Shown here in pieces: positions 11,444 to 23,848 of a stretch of DNA of 64,000 nucleotides. A program made the translations under genes and the position numbers. This DNA comes from Onchocerca lupi (Eukaryota > Nematoda > Chromadorea > Rhabditida > Onchocercidae): NCBI GenBank assembly GCA_028564675.1, contig JAOVVO010000162.1, forward strand, positions 1-64,000, read 5' to 3'. The notes under the pieces are model-generated. The model was not told the DNA's origin, did not search any database, and saw only the letters and a program-made list of their open reading frames with translations. The number at the start of each line of letters is the position of its first letter. Within the stretch, counting starts at the first letter, position 1.

Positions 11444-13009
11444 TTATATGAAACAGCACAATGATCTGCCGTTATCAGCATACCATCGTTTGCGTTCTTT
11501 TCCTGATTGATGAACTGTTAATTGCCCTTCAATCCTAATTTGTTTCACGATATCTTCAAAGATCTGTAACAATTAGTGTTGTTATCTGAATTTTAGAATA
11601 CAAATTATGAAAAACAAATATTTGTCGAAAATTAGAAATGTCGACAATTTTCCAATTACATGCTTCTTATACTTTAATTTTAGGCCATTTATCAAGTTTT
11701 GCGCAGTAGAATTCTCTCAGAATCGTCTAATTTCAAATGGCTTCTTCAAAACAAATAATACTGATGCGATTATATAGTGCGTAGTTAACGCTTAAACTTC
11801 AAATTTTTAAAGTCTTCACTTTGCAGTCAATCAGGTTTGTTTTAGCAACCGATAAATTTTAATTCTTTGAAATTTAAATTAAAACGAAGAACAAGTAGAT
11901 AAGTATGCAAATTGTCTAACAAAACCTCGATGACGTGGATATTATTTTTAGCTGATGCTTCACAAAAAGTTGAATTATATCGAGCTGCATACTGTTCTCC
12001 ATCACTTCTTGATACTTCTCGATTTTTGATATCGTCACATTTATTGCCAACCAGAATCAATGGAAACTGCAATTTATATATTACAAGACATCTAGCTTGG
12101 TTTTTCGATTTAAATTTGCTTAAATATTTCAAAATTTAAGTTAGTCCATGAAAGTCTGAAATTTATTGTACACTCAAATTATAGAAAATGTTGATTTTTG
12201 TGATATTTCTGTAAAATTTTTTAATTTCTTGAAATCAAAATTACTGTTTAAATTTTGAGCAAGTATTTGACGAAGCACTAACATGATATTTTTGTCGAAC
12301 TCGTAATAAACTTTGAAATATTTCAGCTGTATTTGTAAGACTTGATGCATCAGTAATTGAATACACTACAATGAAACCATCTCCATTTTTCATGTATAAA
12401 TCGCGCATTGCTGTAAATTGTTCCTGCAAAAAGTTCATTTGTAATAAATTCTGAGATTCTTGAATTCAAATAACAGGTAAAATAAATTGGATTTTCGAAA
12501 CTTTTCCCCTGTATTTCACTAATGCTAAACTTCGCGAGAAAAAAGTGATTTCAAAGATTTATATCATGTACTATTTGAATAATCATATTTTTCTGTTTTA
12601 CACCATAACATCTGATAAAAGCAAAAAATGATATTGTTAAGGTGAATATGACTAGGTCATTCTTTCAAATTTCACATCTCGAATGTTCCTGTCTTTTGAG
12701 TGAATCAAAACTTATAGTTCCAGCAGTGTCAAGGACTTCCAGAATGCAGGTCGTCCCATCAACAACGATTTCTTTCTTATAACTATCTTCGATTGTTGGA
12801 TCATATCGTTTTAAAAATATTCCTTTAACTAACTGTGTTATCTGCAATTTAGCAAAAATTATCAGAAGTTTGGTAACAAAAAGAAAAAAGGAAAAAAAAA
12901 AACTTATTAATTCAAAGGACTTTACCAGAGCACTTTTCCCAACTCCACCACATCCAAGTAAAACAATCTTATATTGAGGCACAGATGTAAACTGCACTCG
13001 GGTTGACAT
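11444..13009 (-). CDS. Rap-like Ras-family small GTPase, complete
   Basis: This is a membrane-anchored GTP/GDP switch of the Ras superfamily. Exons on the minus strand: 13009-12926, 12841-12716, 12423-12283, 12066-11926 and 11563-11444. All joins are phase 0, giving 203 residues. The P-loop is GCGGVGKSAL (about residues 19-28). Switch I contains YDPTIEDSY. Switch II is DTAGTEQFTAMRDLYMKNG, with the threonine typical of Rap where Ras has glutamine. The guanine motifs are VGNKCD and EASAK. The C-terminal exon adds a basic stretch (GKERKRW) and ends in CCFI, a CAAX prenylation box with a second cysteine just before it. The N-terminus is about ten residues longer than in typical Rap1. The join between exons 2 and 3 needs an intron that starts ATAAGT, not GT. 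The encoded protein matches Rap across that join, so the model is probably right. It is more divergent than canonical Rap1 or Rap2, so it could be the nematode rap-3 type; I do not assign that symbol. Confidence 0.88.
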
Positions 13010-16000
13010 CTTGAACAGATCTGATTGATAGATTACTGAATAAAATTTATATAAAAGATCAACATTTATTTTAAATAAACACAATCAGTAGCAGAACATG
13101 GAAAAATTATTAGTTTTGTATCATCAGAGACGCGAGAAAGGAAGACAAAATAAGAAATTTCTGTCCAGGTCTTTACAGATATTTAAAAAGCAATCGAAAA
13201 TATTTTTATTTTGATGAAAAGACTATCTATTCAATAACTGGTCCGAGTTTTAATTATATTTGCCATTGGATTAGGGTTAAGGGGTTGATACAAAAACTGC
13301 ATTTGTGAATCTTCGGTAGAAACTCTCCGAAGATAACTCACGTCTTCAATTCGATGCTCGTCTTCTCGTTTTCCTTTCTTTTATCCCTATTTTAGTTTCA
13401 GCTAATTTTTCCAGTGCGGAAGTCGATGAAACTGAAAGTCAGAAAAGGAATATACCCCTACATTAACCAAAAATAGTGATCATATGGAGTAAAAAATTTA
13501 TCCGGAATCCGGAATTCAATACATTAGCTAATCATTGGCTTTCGAAATTGTTGAAAAACTCGTATGTACTACCTTTTTATAATTGAATTGCCCATAGTTA
13601 AAATAGAATTCCCATAGATTATCTAATTATAATTAAATTTTCCACAGTTAAAACATAAGATATTCAGACCAGAAAAACCCAGGTCCAATACAAAATAGAA
13701 AATAAATGAAATTCACATGATAAATATGAAGTGCAGAGAAAGAAATGATTGAAGTTAGATTTATTGCTGGCGGTTGATGCAATGCCGACCTCAATTTTCC
13801 TTAAATGAGACGACGTCATTTGTTAAAAGCCCTCACAATTTCTGCATATTTTATTTCATACAATCCTTAATGATTATTTAATAATTTAACAATTTTTGAA
13901 TGTCACTATTACATCATTATCTGATAAATAAGTGTGGTTGTTTTCGAAACGCATAGCTTAAATTTTTACAGGTTTAATCATATTTTTTTGCAACCAAAAT
14001 TTTCAAGCAAAAATTTCAGGACCAAATCAATTTCTGTAAAAAAAAACCATTCTTTCCAACCTCTAATTCCGAACATATCAAGCTCTTACTGGTGATAGAA
14101 AAAAAATGTTCAAGCTCATAAATATTTAATTTCTCAAATTGGTTCGAAATTCGTTGAGGAATAGATCAACTGGAAGTCATCTAAAAGTTCGAAGATTTGC
14201 TTCATTTGCAAAATTTACAACTAAAGCAATGTTGGGTAATAAGAGAAAAATTGAATAAGAAGATAAAAATGAGCACTATTAATTAATTATACGATTTAAT
14301 TTGGAAAATCAGAAATAATTCATCTTTTATGCTGCGAACAATAATATTGATTTCAAATATTACAATAAATTTGATTAATATGAAATAATTGAACGAGCGA
14401 AGAAAAAAAATACAATGCAAGAAATTCAAAGAATTGCGTATATTATTAGATCCAAATTCATTTGAATATTTTTAGACGTTCTGTTCTCTCAAATGAATAA
14501 AACAAAAATTTTAATCCGTGAATCAAAAGTGGCTGAACTGAGAATGAATTCCTGGATAAATAAATTGTTTTTTTAAGGACTCAGAATAATAAAGAAAATG
14601 GAACAATGGAGTAAGTCTTCAAGAAAAATTAAATTGATATATATTAGAATTGCGGATTGATTAAGAGGAACGGGTGAAATTACCAAGAAAACACTTTTGT
14701 TTTAATCAAAATTAAACTGTCCATTAAGATTTAAAACTTTGAGTCGCAGTTGAATGGTGTCATCTGACATTTTCACATTCACAACACAATTATGGCGAAT
14801 TTATCAATTTATATCTAAGGCTATTGTGTGGTTGACTCACTGAATTAAGGAAAAATTTCCGATACTTTTTGTTTTCCGGAATCCTGCCGGGCTACCGTGA
14901 CCAATCCAAAAATTTTTCCAATCAGTCGTTTGGAAAAAATTCCTTCTCATTCATTTTGCACTAGAGAAATAATGGGATGAAAAATGTAACTTTTTTTTTG
15001 ATTTCTTTATTCCTCATACTATTCTGCAGAATGGCTTTTAGATGAATATTTGATTATCCTATTTTCAAGATTATTTAGAGGATGAAAGCGAATTTATATT
15101 AACAAATAAGTTTCAAGCCTTATCGAGAAAAGCTCTAAGCCGATAAAACTTGCTTCATTTATTGCATTAGTGCAGAATATAGGGAAACGATTTGCTTTTT
15201 GTTGTAGTACGAGAAAGTTGCGATCGAAAAAATGGAAATGATGTTAAACGGCTTAAAATTTTGTGTTGCAATGCAAAATTTTAATGAATATGCCAAGCAA
15301 CCATCAAAATTAGAAAATTTTTTGCAATCAAATACACAAATTATTGGATTTCATTTATCAATTTTCATTTATTTGGTCTAATTAAAGTTGAAAGTTCGAA
15401 CTTGCCGCAGAGGTTGGCCATTATCGGGAAAGAATACCTTTTTAACTACTTCTCAATCGCTGTTGTTTAACGATGACATTGAAATCATCAGGACTTATCG
15501 ATTATGCAAAGCTTCCTCAGGAGTTGTGAAGCCGTAAGTGACGCACGATATTACTGCTAGTTAAATACAAGTTCGAATTCCGAAATAAATTTTCTTGAAG
15601 TTTTTCATTTAATAATAAAAAAAAATTATCACTAATCAGCATTAATTTTTCTTATAGTCAGAATTACTAATCGCAAGAAATCTTTAATGTGATCTACTTG
15701 ATTAAAATTTCCTTGGATTAAAAAATAAGCCTTTCATCATCAGTATTAACTATGAAATCACACAGTAAATAGCATTTTTACCCTATTTTATTTCAGGTTT
15801 TAATATATTACGATGTGAAGACTTAATGGATAATTTTAAAATGTTTTTTAATCGGTAACAGATGAAAAGAAAAAAAAAATTACCTACGTTTTTCTGTGCC
15901 TTTTTATTTATTCAATATTTTTTATAGACAATTTCATTCTCAGAACGAAAACGCCATTGTAACGAATGAGCGTAGTTAATGTTGTCCCATTTATGTTTTT

Positions 16001-18704
16001 AACAGATTCTCAAATAAGCACCAAGAAATTATTGAAGCAATAAAATGAATTCCAAATCTCTTTCCATACAACACTCCTTCTGGATTTTTACATTTCGAAA
16101 AAGCTGAAATTTTTCCCATTCGAAAAATCTTAAGTTAAATAATTTTTTTTTTTTTAATAAGAAAACTTTAATTTTAATGCTAAAGTACTTCATAAATTCT
16201 GGTGCAAGATCCCAAATATGATCATTTAATCATGAGAACGACTAACTCTTATCCATTGATATAATACAATACGGTATTTCATCTGGTCACGATTTACCTC
16301 CTGAAAATGGTCAAGCTTTTTTCGATTCAATTTGTATGGTTCTTACCTGAGCAACTTTTTACATTGCAAAATTGATGCACAATAACATGTGGCGTTCATA
16401 TATACAGTAGGAACTTTGTCAAGTGCGAATTTCTTAGAGTTTTGAACTGTATCTTTATACCAAGATAGCGATGGTATAATGTTACTAGGATACATGATGA
16501 TATATTGTATACAGCTAATTGTTATTTTTCGTTTCTATTTAGGGGTTGTGTATTGGAATTGCCTGATGCGTGTATTTGTTTGCATTTTTGCATGCGAAAA
16601 TTTGCGTGTCTGCATGTCTATGAATTATTGCTTACAGATTTAATGACTAGACTGCAGTCTTCTTGCAGCAGTAATTGTTGGAAGAGTAGAAGCAAACTTA
16701 AGAGACTAAAGAATGATGTGAGAAATGAAGAAATAAATGAATAAGATGTCATTCATTTACTATTTTATTTTTGTTTCCAGCTATATTTTTTTACAGCATA
16801 TTTACTGTGCCTGTCATATTGATAGATAGCATTGACCATGAGCAGGTTTTTTTGCAATTCATATTTTCTCACGGCTTCTTCTTTAAAATTACAAAAAATT
16901 TAATTTCTTGATGATTTCCTACATATTCAATTTCTCGGCATCCTAGAATTTCATGTACATTATTGCATTTTGGATGTTCCCAAAGAGTAAAGTTCAACAA
17001 TACAGAATACTTTGCAGATATTGAAAATTTCTGAATTAATGGATTTTTGAGATTAGAAAGTTAACTTTCGAGCATTTCTTTAAGTACATATACATGTTCT
17101 TTATCGATATAGGTTCAAATTATAATTTTCTGGTAGCTATAATAGAATTTGAAATAGCTTAGCGAAAATTTAGTGAATCCATTTGTGGGCATGCCGAAAG
17201 AAATTAAACTTAAATTTGATTTTCAATAAAGTCGAAATTTTTGATAATTTGCAAATTCATCTTTCTTGCAAATATTTTTTGCCAACAGCTTTTTATTGTA
17301 AAAGCAGGAAGAAATATAAATAAATGCAAAGATTCTACACTGATTTAGACCGTAATAGACACTTGAGCTAATTAGCGGTGCAGCGAAGGAAAATATTGAT
17401 TTTTCGCATTTCAATAATAATAATTTATAACTGTAAGGTTGTTAATTGTAGTGGATAAGAATGTAACAATAATGAGTGCATTTAAAGGAACGAAAAGAAA
17501 AAGACCATGAAAGAAAAGAAAAAGTGATTAAAAAAGCAACTTAGTGATTAAAAAATGCTTGAAAAATTAAACTTTTTTTGGGAATTAACACAGCCGTAAA
17601 GAGTAGACTAGAAAATCACTTACTGACCTTTCCACATCACTAGCGATAGCAGTAAACAGTAGGCAGATATCCATACTTGATGATTTGAATAATATTTGAG
17701 AGGAAGGAAATTAGAACTGGACTGAAATTACATTGGTTTTATAGATAATTAAAAACGGCTCATTGTTAGTCTTAAATTTAAACGTCTTTTCAGATTTATT
17801 CTGAGATTGGGCAAAAGTAAGGCTGAAGTTTTTATGTTGGTTAATTATCATATCTCCAAATTCAATAGAATATGGCCTTAGTGCTATTGAGACTCACAAT
17901 GATTTTACCTGCCTACAGCTATTCGTATTTTAAAGAAGCTCTGATCCAGAAATTGGCCGTCTAAATTGCTGCAGAACAGTCTATTAACAATCAGATCAGA
18001 TGTCTCTTTGACTTACTTGAATACGTAAATACGGAATACCAAATACTTGAATACGAAATTTTTGAGTACTTGTCTTATCGTGAATCAATATGTTTAATTT
18101 TTAATTTTCATATACTGTGATCCAGAGGTTTAGCTTCAAAAGATGTCTGAAATAGTCTTTGTGCTTTAAAAGTAATTATCAACGAATGTTTCTTCCTCAG
18201 CATTTCCTCAATGTTCCGTACCATTTGTCAAGACGAGACAATTAATAATCAGTAACCGGTGACTATTAATTAATTAAGAAAGGAAATAATGACAAAATCC
18301 ACCAAATGAAGAGGAGAAAGATCTGATTTGAGCAAAGGGATGGCGTTTTCACATAGGGTCAGTGTAACATAGCAAGCTGGTGGGGAGATCGGAAGTACAA
18401 GCTTTTTTGTTTGTTTTGCAAGTTTTCGGGCGTTTTGCTGGGATGGGTAGGATTAATAAGTGATCCGTCCCAATTAGCGGTATGTATTGGTCTTAGTAAC
18501 ATTTTAGTGCGCTTTGCCTAACGAATGATTGGCGTGGATCATTCTCCATAATTTCGAAACAACAAGTTGTTGGAAACTTCGTTCTAGAGTTTCAAATTTT
18601 ATCTGAGTACTTTTCTGCAATAAATATAATGAATAGGTAATTTAAAATTTGAGAAAAGAGACTGAATTTACATTAATACTTAGAATATCTTATGATATTC
18701 GGAA
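13010..18704. other. Intergenic region between the divergent Rap-like and IDH gamma genes
   Basis: The two flanking genes point away from each other, so both promoters lie here. A frame at 13320-13466 (plus) includes a hydrophobic segment but has no ATG. A slightly GC-richer stretch at 18340-18560 just upstream of IDH gamma is more likely promoter than coding. No tRNA fold was found. Confidence 0.6.
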
Positions 18705-18712
18705 TTTTGCAG
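18705..18712 (+). other. Possible trans-splice or 5'-UTR acceptor of the IDH gamma gene
   Basis: TTTTGCAG lies 46 bases upstream of the start ATG at 18759. The stretch between has no other ATG, fitting a short leader after trans-splicing. Confidence 0.4.
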
Positions 18713-18758
18713 GAATTTTTGAAGTAACAAACCGAGATTTCCTTATCGTGTATATTTG

Positions 18759-21700
18759 ATGTTGTCAACAACTCAATCGTTAATTTGCTTATCTCGAATT
18801 AATGCTGTAAATCTAAAATATGGTTGTCGAGGATTGGTTGCTAGTGCACAATGCACTCCGAACAACGAAATGTACCGTTTTCGATCACATGTTCTTCAAC
18901 AAAAGCAGGTTTTAACTTTCAATATTTATTGGCTCCTGAACTTATTATGTTGCGTCGGATTAACAGAACTGTAGTATGTCAGAAAGAAACTAGAATTCTT
19001 AATGGAGTACTGTATAGTGTTAATAAGTAGAAAGCATTGATTAACTTTAGGGATATGATAATTGGATTTTGATGATGCAAGACATCGCGTGGAATAATAA
19101 TTATTCAGAATGTGTGGTTTTATTTTTATTGTAAAAGAATCAAGTACAAGTTTCAATCCCAGAATTGTTCGAATTTTCTTGTTTACTACTGAAATGCATG
19201 AAGTATTATTGTTCTTTTGTGGTTAAACTTATAAAAAATAAGATGAAAATTCGCCGCAAACATAAATGTTGGAGTTGTATTATATGGCGAGAATTCGGAG
19301 CATTCTTTTAATTGTTGCAATTTCATGAACTCTTTTAACATTATTTAACTGTTAGGTTTCACTAATTGGTGGTGATTCATCCAGTGAATGCTCACTCACT
19401 GTACCTGCAGTAAATTCTGAGTATTCCAAACTGGATATTACTGTATACTCTTTATCAGACGTTTATTAAATCCATTTTGGGCTGATAATAATGATTTATT
19501 TTTAATTCGATTCCTTGGAATTCGAAATATTTCTTCTTTGTTTGATGTTACCACCACTGATTTTTTAACTAACATCAGCATAGATAGTATTGAAGCGATA
19601 GAAATTCTCTTTTAATATATACAACGACTTAATTATTTCAGGCTGAATTGGCTAAATATGGCGGACGTCAAATGGTGACGTTACTTCCAGGCGATGGTGT
19701 CGGGCCAGAAATGATCAACCATGTCAAACATATCTTTTATCATGTTGATGTGAGCATAGAAATTCTGACTATCTATGTGTTGTCATATTTTCGCACTGTT
19801 TTTTAGTCTTATATTCAAACTGCAAGTACAAATTTGAGTTTTACAGAAGTATGGTTGATCGCTACAAAAATATGAACATCACATTTCAACATATTTCACT
19901 CTTTAAAATTTCAAAAAAAAAAAAATATTGAAAAGAGCTCTTATATTTTGTAACAGTAATTGTTAATAGGTTCCGGTAGACTTTGAAGAAACGCGGTTAA
20001 ACTCCGATCTCACTCATCTGGATAGTGATATGGAACATGCTTTATTATCGACTCGACGAAATGGAGTAGCTCTAAAAGTTTGTACTTAGTTTTCTTTATT
20101 CATTCTCTTTCAGCTATTTTCTATGTTATTTAATACTTCTGATGTACAAACAGTTGTTTTGCAAAAACGGAGAAAGTTTATATTGAAGAAGCTGCAGAAA
20201 CTTAAGGTTACTTCTCTTAATTACATTGTAAGTTATTTTGCGTTTAAGCTCATTCAACTATATAGCAACTTTGTCTGAGGTCATGCAAGTTAGTCAGATC
20301 AGAACAGAGGGATTGACATTATTTACCAGTCTCATGCAAATGCTTGAATATTAAAGTAGATTTCCTCTGAAAGTGCCTAAAACATAACACTGAATAAAAG
20401 AAAAATTTTTTGTGTACAATGTTGGAAATTCAACTTTACATTATTTTTGGACATCTGTGAACGAAAGAGGGACAAGGAAACCAAGTTTAAGTAATCGCTG
20501 TTAGCTCCAAAAATAGTTTGGTTATGTAAAAAAATTTTTTCATTTATTGGATCAGCTTTTCTTTACTCGATCAATATAGATTTTATAAATTTAGAAGAGT
20601 AAGATACAAATTTTAATAATGTTCATCACAACAAAGTTGTGCGAAATGACGATATCCATTCATGATGTCCAGTTATCGAAGAGATTATAATTAGTGATGC
20701 TAGATATTTCACTGATTTAAAAACATAGAACTTTTAAGGGCAACATTGAAACTAAATTTGATATTCCACATTTTAAATCGAGGAATGTTGAATTGCGACG
20801 ACGTTTGGATCTTTATGCCAATGTTTTGCATTGTGTAAGCATACCTTCAATTCCATCACGATACAGCGATTTGGATATATTAGTCATAAGGTTATTTTGC
20901 CATACAGCACTTTGAAAATTCAGTTTTGAGAAAAATACGAATGTAGCGCTCGTTTCAAGAGATATTTGTGTTGGTCAAATGCATTAATGGGAAAGAATGA
21001 TTTTTTGACAGGAAATACCAAAAATCATTGCATTAAGATGTTTGATGTTATTTTTTTCTTGTTCGTGTTTTCAACTTTTTTTTAAAAATGAAAATAAGAT
21101 TTCCAGGGAAAATGTTGAAGGCGAATATTCTGGACTTGAACACGAAGCCAAAAAAGGAGTCGTTGAAAGTTTGAAGGTTATTTTTGATCACTTATTAGTC
21201 GTAGATTTCTGATAATAATTTCGTTATAAATTGAAGTTGTTAGAAATTATTTTCGAAAACTTTCCTAGAAAACTTGTTCGTTTGAAATGTGTTTAGAATC
21301 AAGAAAAAATTTTTTCCAATTTGTATTCACTGCTTTCTTTGTTAGAATTAATTTGTAGATTGTCACACGTACAAATATTGAACGAATTGCTCGCTTTGCA
21401 TTCGAATATGCGATAACTTACAAAAGGAAGAAAGTTACGGCAGTTCATAAAGCTAATATACAAAAACTTGCAGATGGCTTATTTCTGAGGGTGGGCATTC
21501 AAATATTTGTGTTATAATGGTTTTTGTCCCTCCGCATGATCTTTTGTTGATTGGCATGATTTATATACATAAATACAATTTAACTGAAGATCCAACATTT
21601 TAAACCTTTTATCTGTCAATTCATATCTTTTGAAGCAGCTTCGAACTTGTTCGAATGTATTAATAGAAACAGTTTAGTCAGATTTCTTGTTCTCTTTGTT

Positions 21701-22985
21701 ATAATTTTGTAATTTTTCAGATATGTAAGGAAATAGCAGATAATGAATATCCACAGTTGCAGTTCGAGTCAATGATTATTGATAATGCATCGATGCAGCT
21801 CGTTTCTCACCCACAACAATTTGATATTATACTTTTACCTAATCTTTACGGCAACATAATTTCCAACATAGCTTGTGGCCTCATTGGTGGACCAGGATTA
21901 GTATCAGGTGTCAACATTGGTACCAAATATGCTATTTTTGAAACGGTGTGTAATTTAGCAGTTAAATATTTGTGTATTTCTTATTCAGTTTTACAAGTGG
22001 AAACACATAATAAGATAATTTTAATTGTTTTGTTTGGAAAAATACATTAATCTTGGGTGACTTTTTTAGAATCTTGATTTCATAATTTGTCTGTGATTTT
22101 AGGGGACGAGAGGTAGTGGCACTAACATAGCTGGCAAAAATATTGCGAATCCTACTTCCTTCATTCGAGCTAGCGTGGATATGCTGAAATATTTGGGATT
22201 GGTTAATTATGCAAATTTGATCAGTGATTCTTTGTTTATTGCACTTACAGAGCGACATATGCATACTGCTGATATTGGAGGTAAGTTTATCGTTCCACCT
22301 TGAGATTCTGAAATTAAAATTTTCGTGTTATTTCGCTCTTCATATCTGTAGTTCGTAATTTTGTTTGGTCGGTTGGCTAGCGAATTGATACATTTTATAT
22401 TTTTTTTCGAAAATTTTTAATTTCAAGAATATTGGATGAAACTTTCATAAAACAAAAAACAAATCAAATTAACAAATGAAACTGGACTAACGTTTCTTAG
22501 TTTTGGAAGGCGATACAGATATACAGATTAAGTGATTTTTTGATAAGAAGCTTTCCTACAAATATTTCGTAATCAAATTTAACCTTTGTGTTAACTACTT
22601 TTTCCAAAAGGTGATATAATAGATATATTGAGCCTTACTTCACATTTCAGTATTGTAATGTATGTTTCATTTATTCTATATTTATAAAGTAATTGAATTA
22701 TTATCAAGAGAAAATTGGCTTTTTGATGACTAGTGTAAATTACTGTAACTAGATCTCTTTTTCATTTCCTATAACTATTTAATTCATTCAATTTTTGTCG
22801 AAGTATATTCAATAAAATATCAAATGTATTGAACCTAAAAAAGAGACTGAACTTTACTTAATCATTGATGTGACATTGCTTTGCTATCCTGATGAAGTTC
22901 TGTCGTAGGTACGGCTAAGACGAGTGAAGTTGTGAACGCAACAATGGAAATAATGGACCAGCTGAGGGATAAATATATTGAATGA
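18759..22985 (+). CDS. IDH3G: NAD-dependent isocitrate dehydrogenase, gamma-type subunit, mitochondrial
   Basis: The gene encodes a regulatory subunit of the mitochondrial matrix NAD-IDH complex, which converts isocitrate to 2-oxoglutarate in the TCA cycle. Exons: 18759-18908, 19642-19749, 19970-20077, 20739-20890, 21107-21176, 21359-21490, 21721-21945, 22103-22280 and 22909-22985. This gives 399 residues. Exon 1 is an Arg/Ser-rich targeting peptide. Exon 2 has AKYGGRQMVTLLPGDGVGPE. Later come VPVDFEE, GVALKGNIET, DLYANVLHC, RENVEGEYSGLEHE, KVTAVHKANI, MQLVSHPQQFD, LPNLYGNI, GGPGLVSG and MHTADIGG. VPVDFEE, ALKGNIET, SHPQQFD and GGPGLV fit the gamma subunit better than beta or alpha, from memory of the human proteins. 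The track-style TTG start three bases upstream is not needed; the ATG at 18759 is used. A TTTTGCAG acceptor at 18705-18712 may be the trans-splice site. The region after DLYANVLHC (SIPSIPSRYSDLD) is unusually diverged. Confidence 0.93.
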
Positions 22986-23720
22986 TCAATATTTAAAACA
23001 ATCGATGGCAAGGTGTCCACTGCCACTTTTAAAAGCAAAGTCATTTAATTTCAGCTGAATGAGTTTTGTGCATCAATTTTCGTAATAATCCCATTCATAG
23101 TATATCTAGTCTTAATCAACCATGGGTAAATATCAGAAAAATATTCATTGAAATTATTTTTTTTTTTACTTAGATTTCTGAGTGACCGAATCTTTGGCCA
23201 GTTGGAGCATTGACAATTTACAGTTAAGTATTTGTATCTGCTTCATTAAAATTTCTTGACTATTTGTATTTAAAAATTTTTTTACTTGTAAAATTTAATG
23301 TTATGTTTGTCGTGTATCTTTTTTCTTTTTTTTTTTTAATGAAATATTTACTTTATTAGGAACAGCACTATTGATTTGATAAAGCCTGCTTTTGCTCATT
23401 TTTATTCTTGAACACAACTTGACTCATTATTTCAGAAATCTGTTCAGAATTATTTTATTCCATTTTGGCATCTCTCTTTCATAGTATTTATCAGAGTTCG
23501 GAGGCTCACATTATTGCTTAACTGGTAATGCTACTGCTCATCATTTATTAGCGGTTATCTCAAATATTCATACAAACATACACACATACCTTTTCCACTA
23601 ATTGCTTTACACCAACATTGTTGATGCAGTGCTAAAGAGAACTGACTTCAATTATTTAGTTTTTTGAGCCCACATTAAATAAAAAAATATCCAATCCACT
23701 AAATCGAAAATTGCTGCTCG

Positions 23721-23730
23721 TATATAAATA
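23721..23730 (+). promoter_or_regulatory. Candidate TATA box ahead of a signal-peptide-like exon
   Basis: TATATAAATA followed by G is a close match to a metazoan TATA element. It lies about 70 bases before the ATG at 23793, leaving room for a transcription start near 23750. TATA-like strings are common in DNA this AT-rich, so the call rests on the exon that follows. Confidence 0.3.
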
Positions 23731-23792
23731 GCTTTAGTTTCACCATTGATGACAAGTTATCTCCATTTTTTGGCCACTTCGAGTGTGACTGG

Positions 23793-23848
23793 ATGCTTTG
23801 CGGTCAAACTTATTCCGTCCTTATCACTCTTTCTTTAGTAATTTTCAG
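23793..23848 (+). CDS. Candidate first exon of a secreted peptide gene (unrecognised)
   Basis: From ATG 23793 the frame encodes MLCGQTYSVLITLSLVIF, a typical short signal sequence. It reaches a very strong donor, TTTTCAG|GTGAGC, in phase 2. A possible second exon starts at 24949 after a TTTGTAG acceptor. Joined there, the frame continues RFQILEVYSSLQNSRKL to a GTAAGG donor near 24999. I could not follow the gene further or name a family. The frame is also open upstream of the ATG to about 23697, so the start is inferred from the TATA position. It could be chance. Confidence 0.27.

Noticed and set aside
15560..15590. B-box-like AGTTCGAATTCC suggesting a tRNA
   Set aside because: No A box, acceptor stem or cloverleaf could be built around it.
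16505..16744. 79-codon plus-strand frame
   Set aside because: No motif, alternative start, and a Cys/Leu-rich composition typical of random frames here.
18340..18560. GC-richer stretch upstream of IDH gamma with short frames on both strands
   Set aside because: Neither strand gives a continuous frame with a family match; promoter or 5' flank is simpler.
21962..22264. 100-codon minus-strand frame
   Set aside because: Antisense shadow of IDH gamma exon 8.
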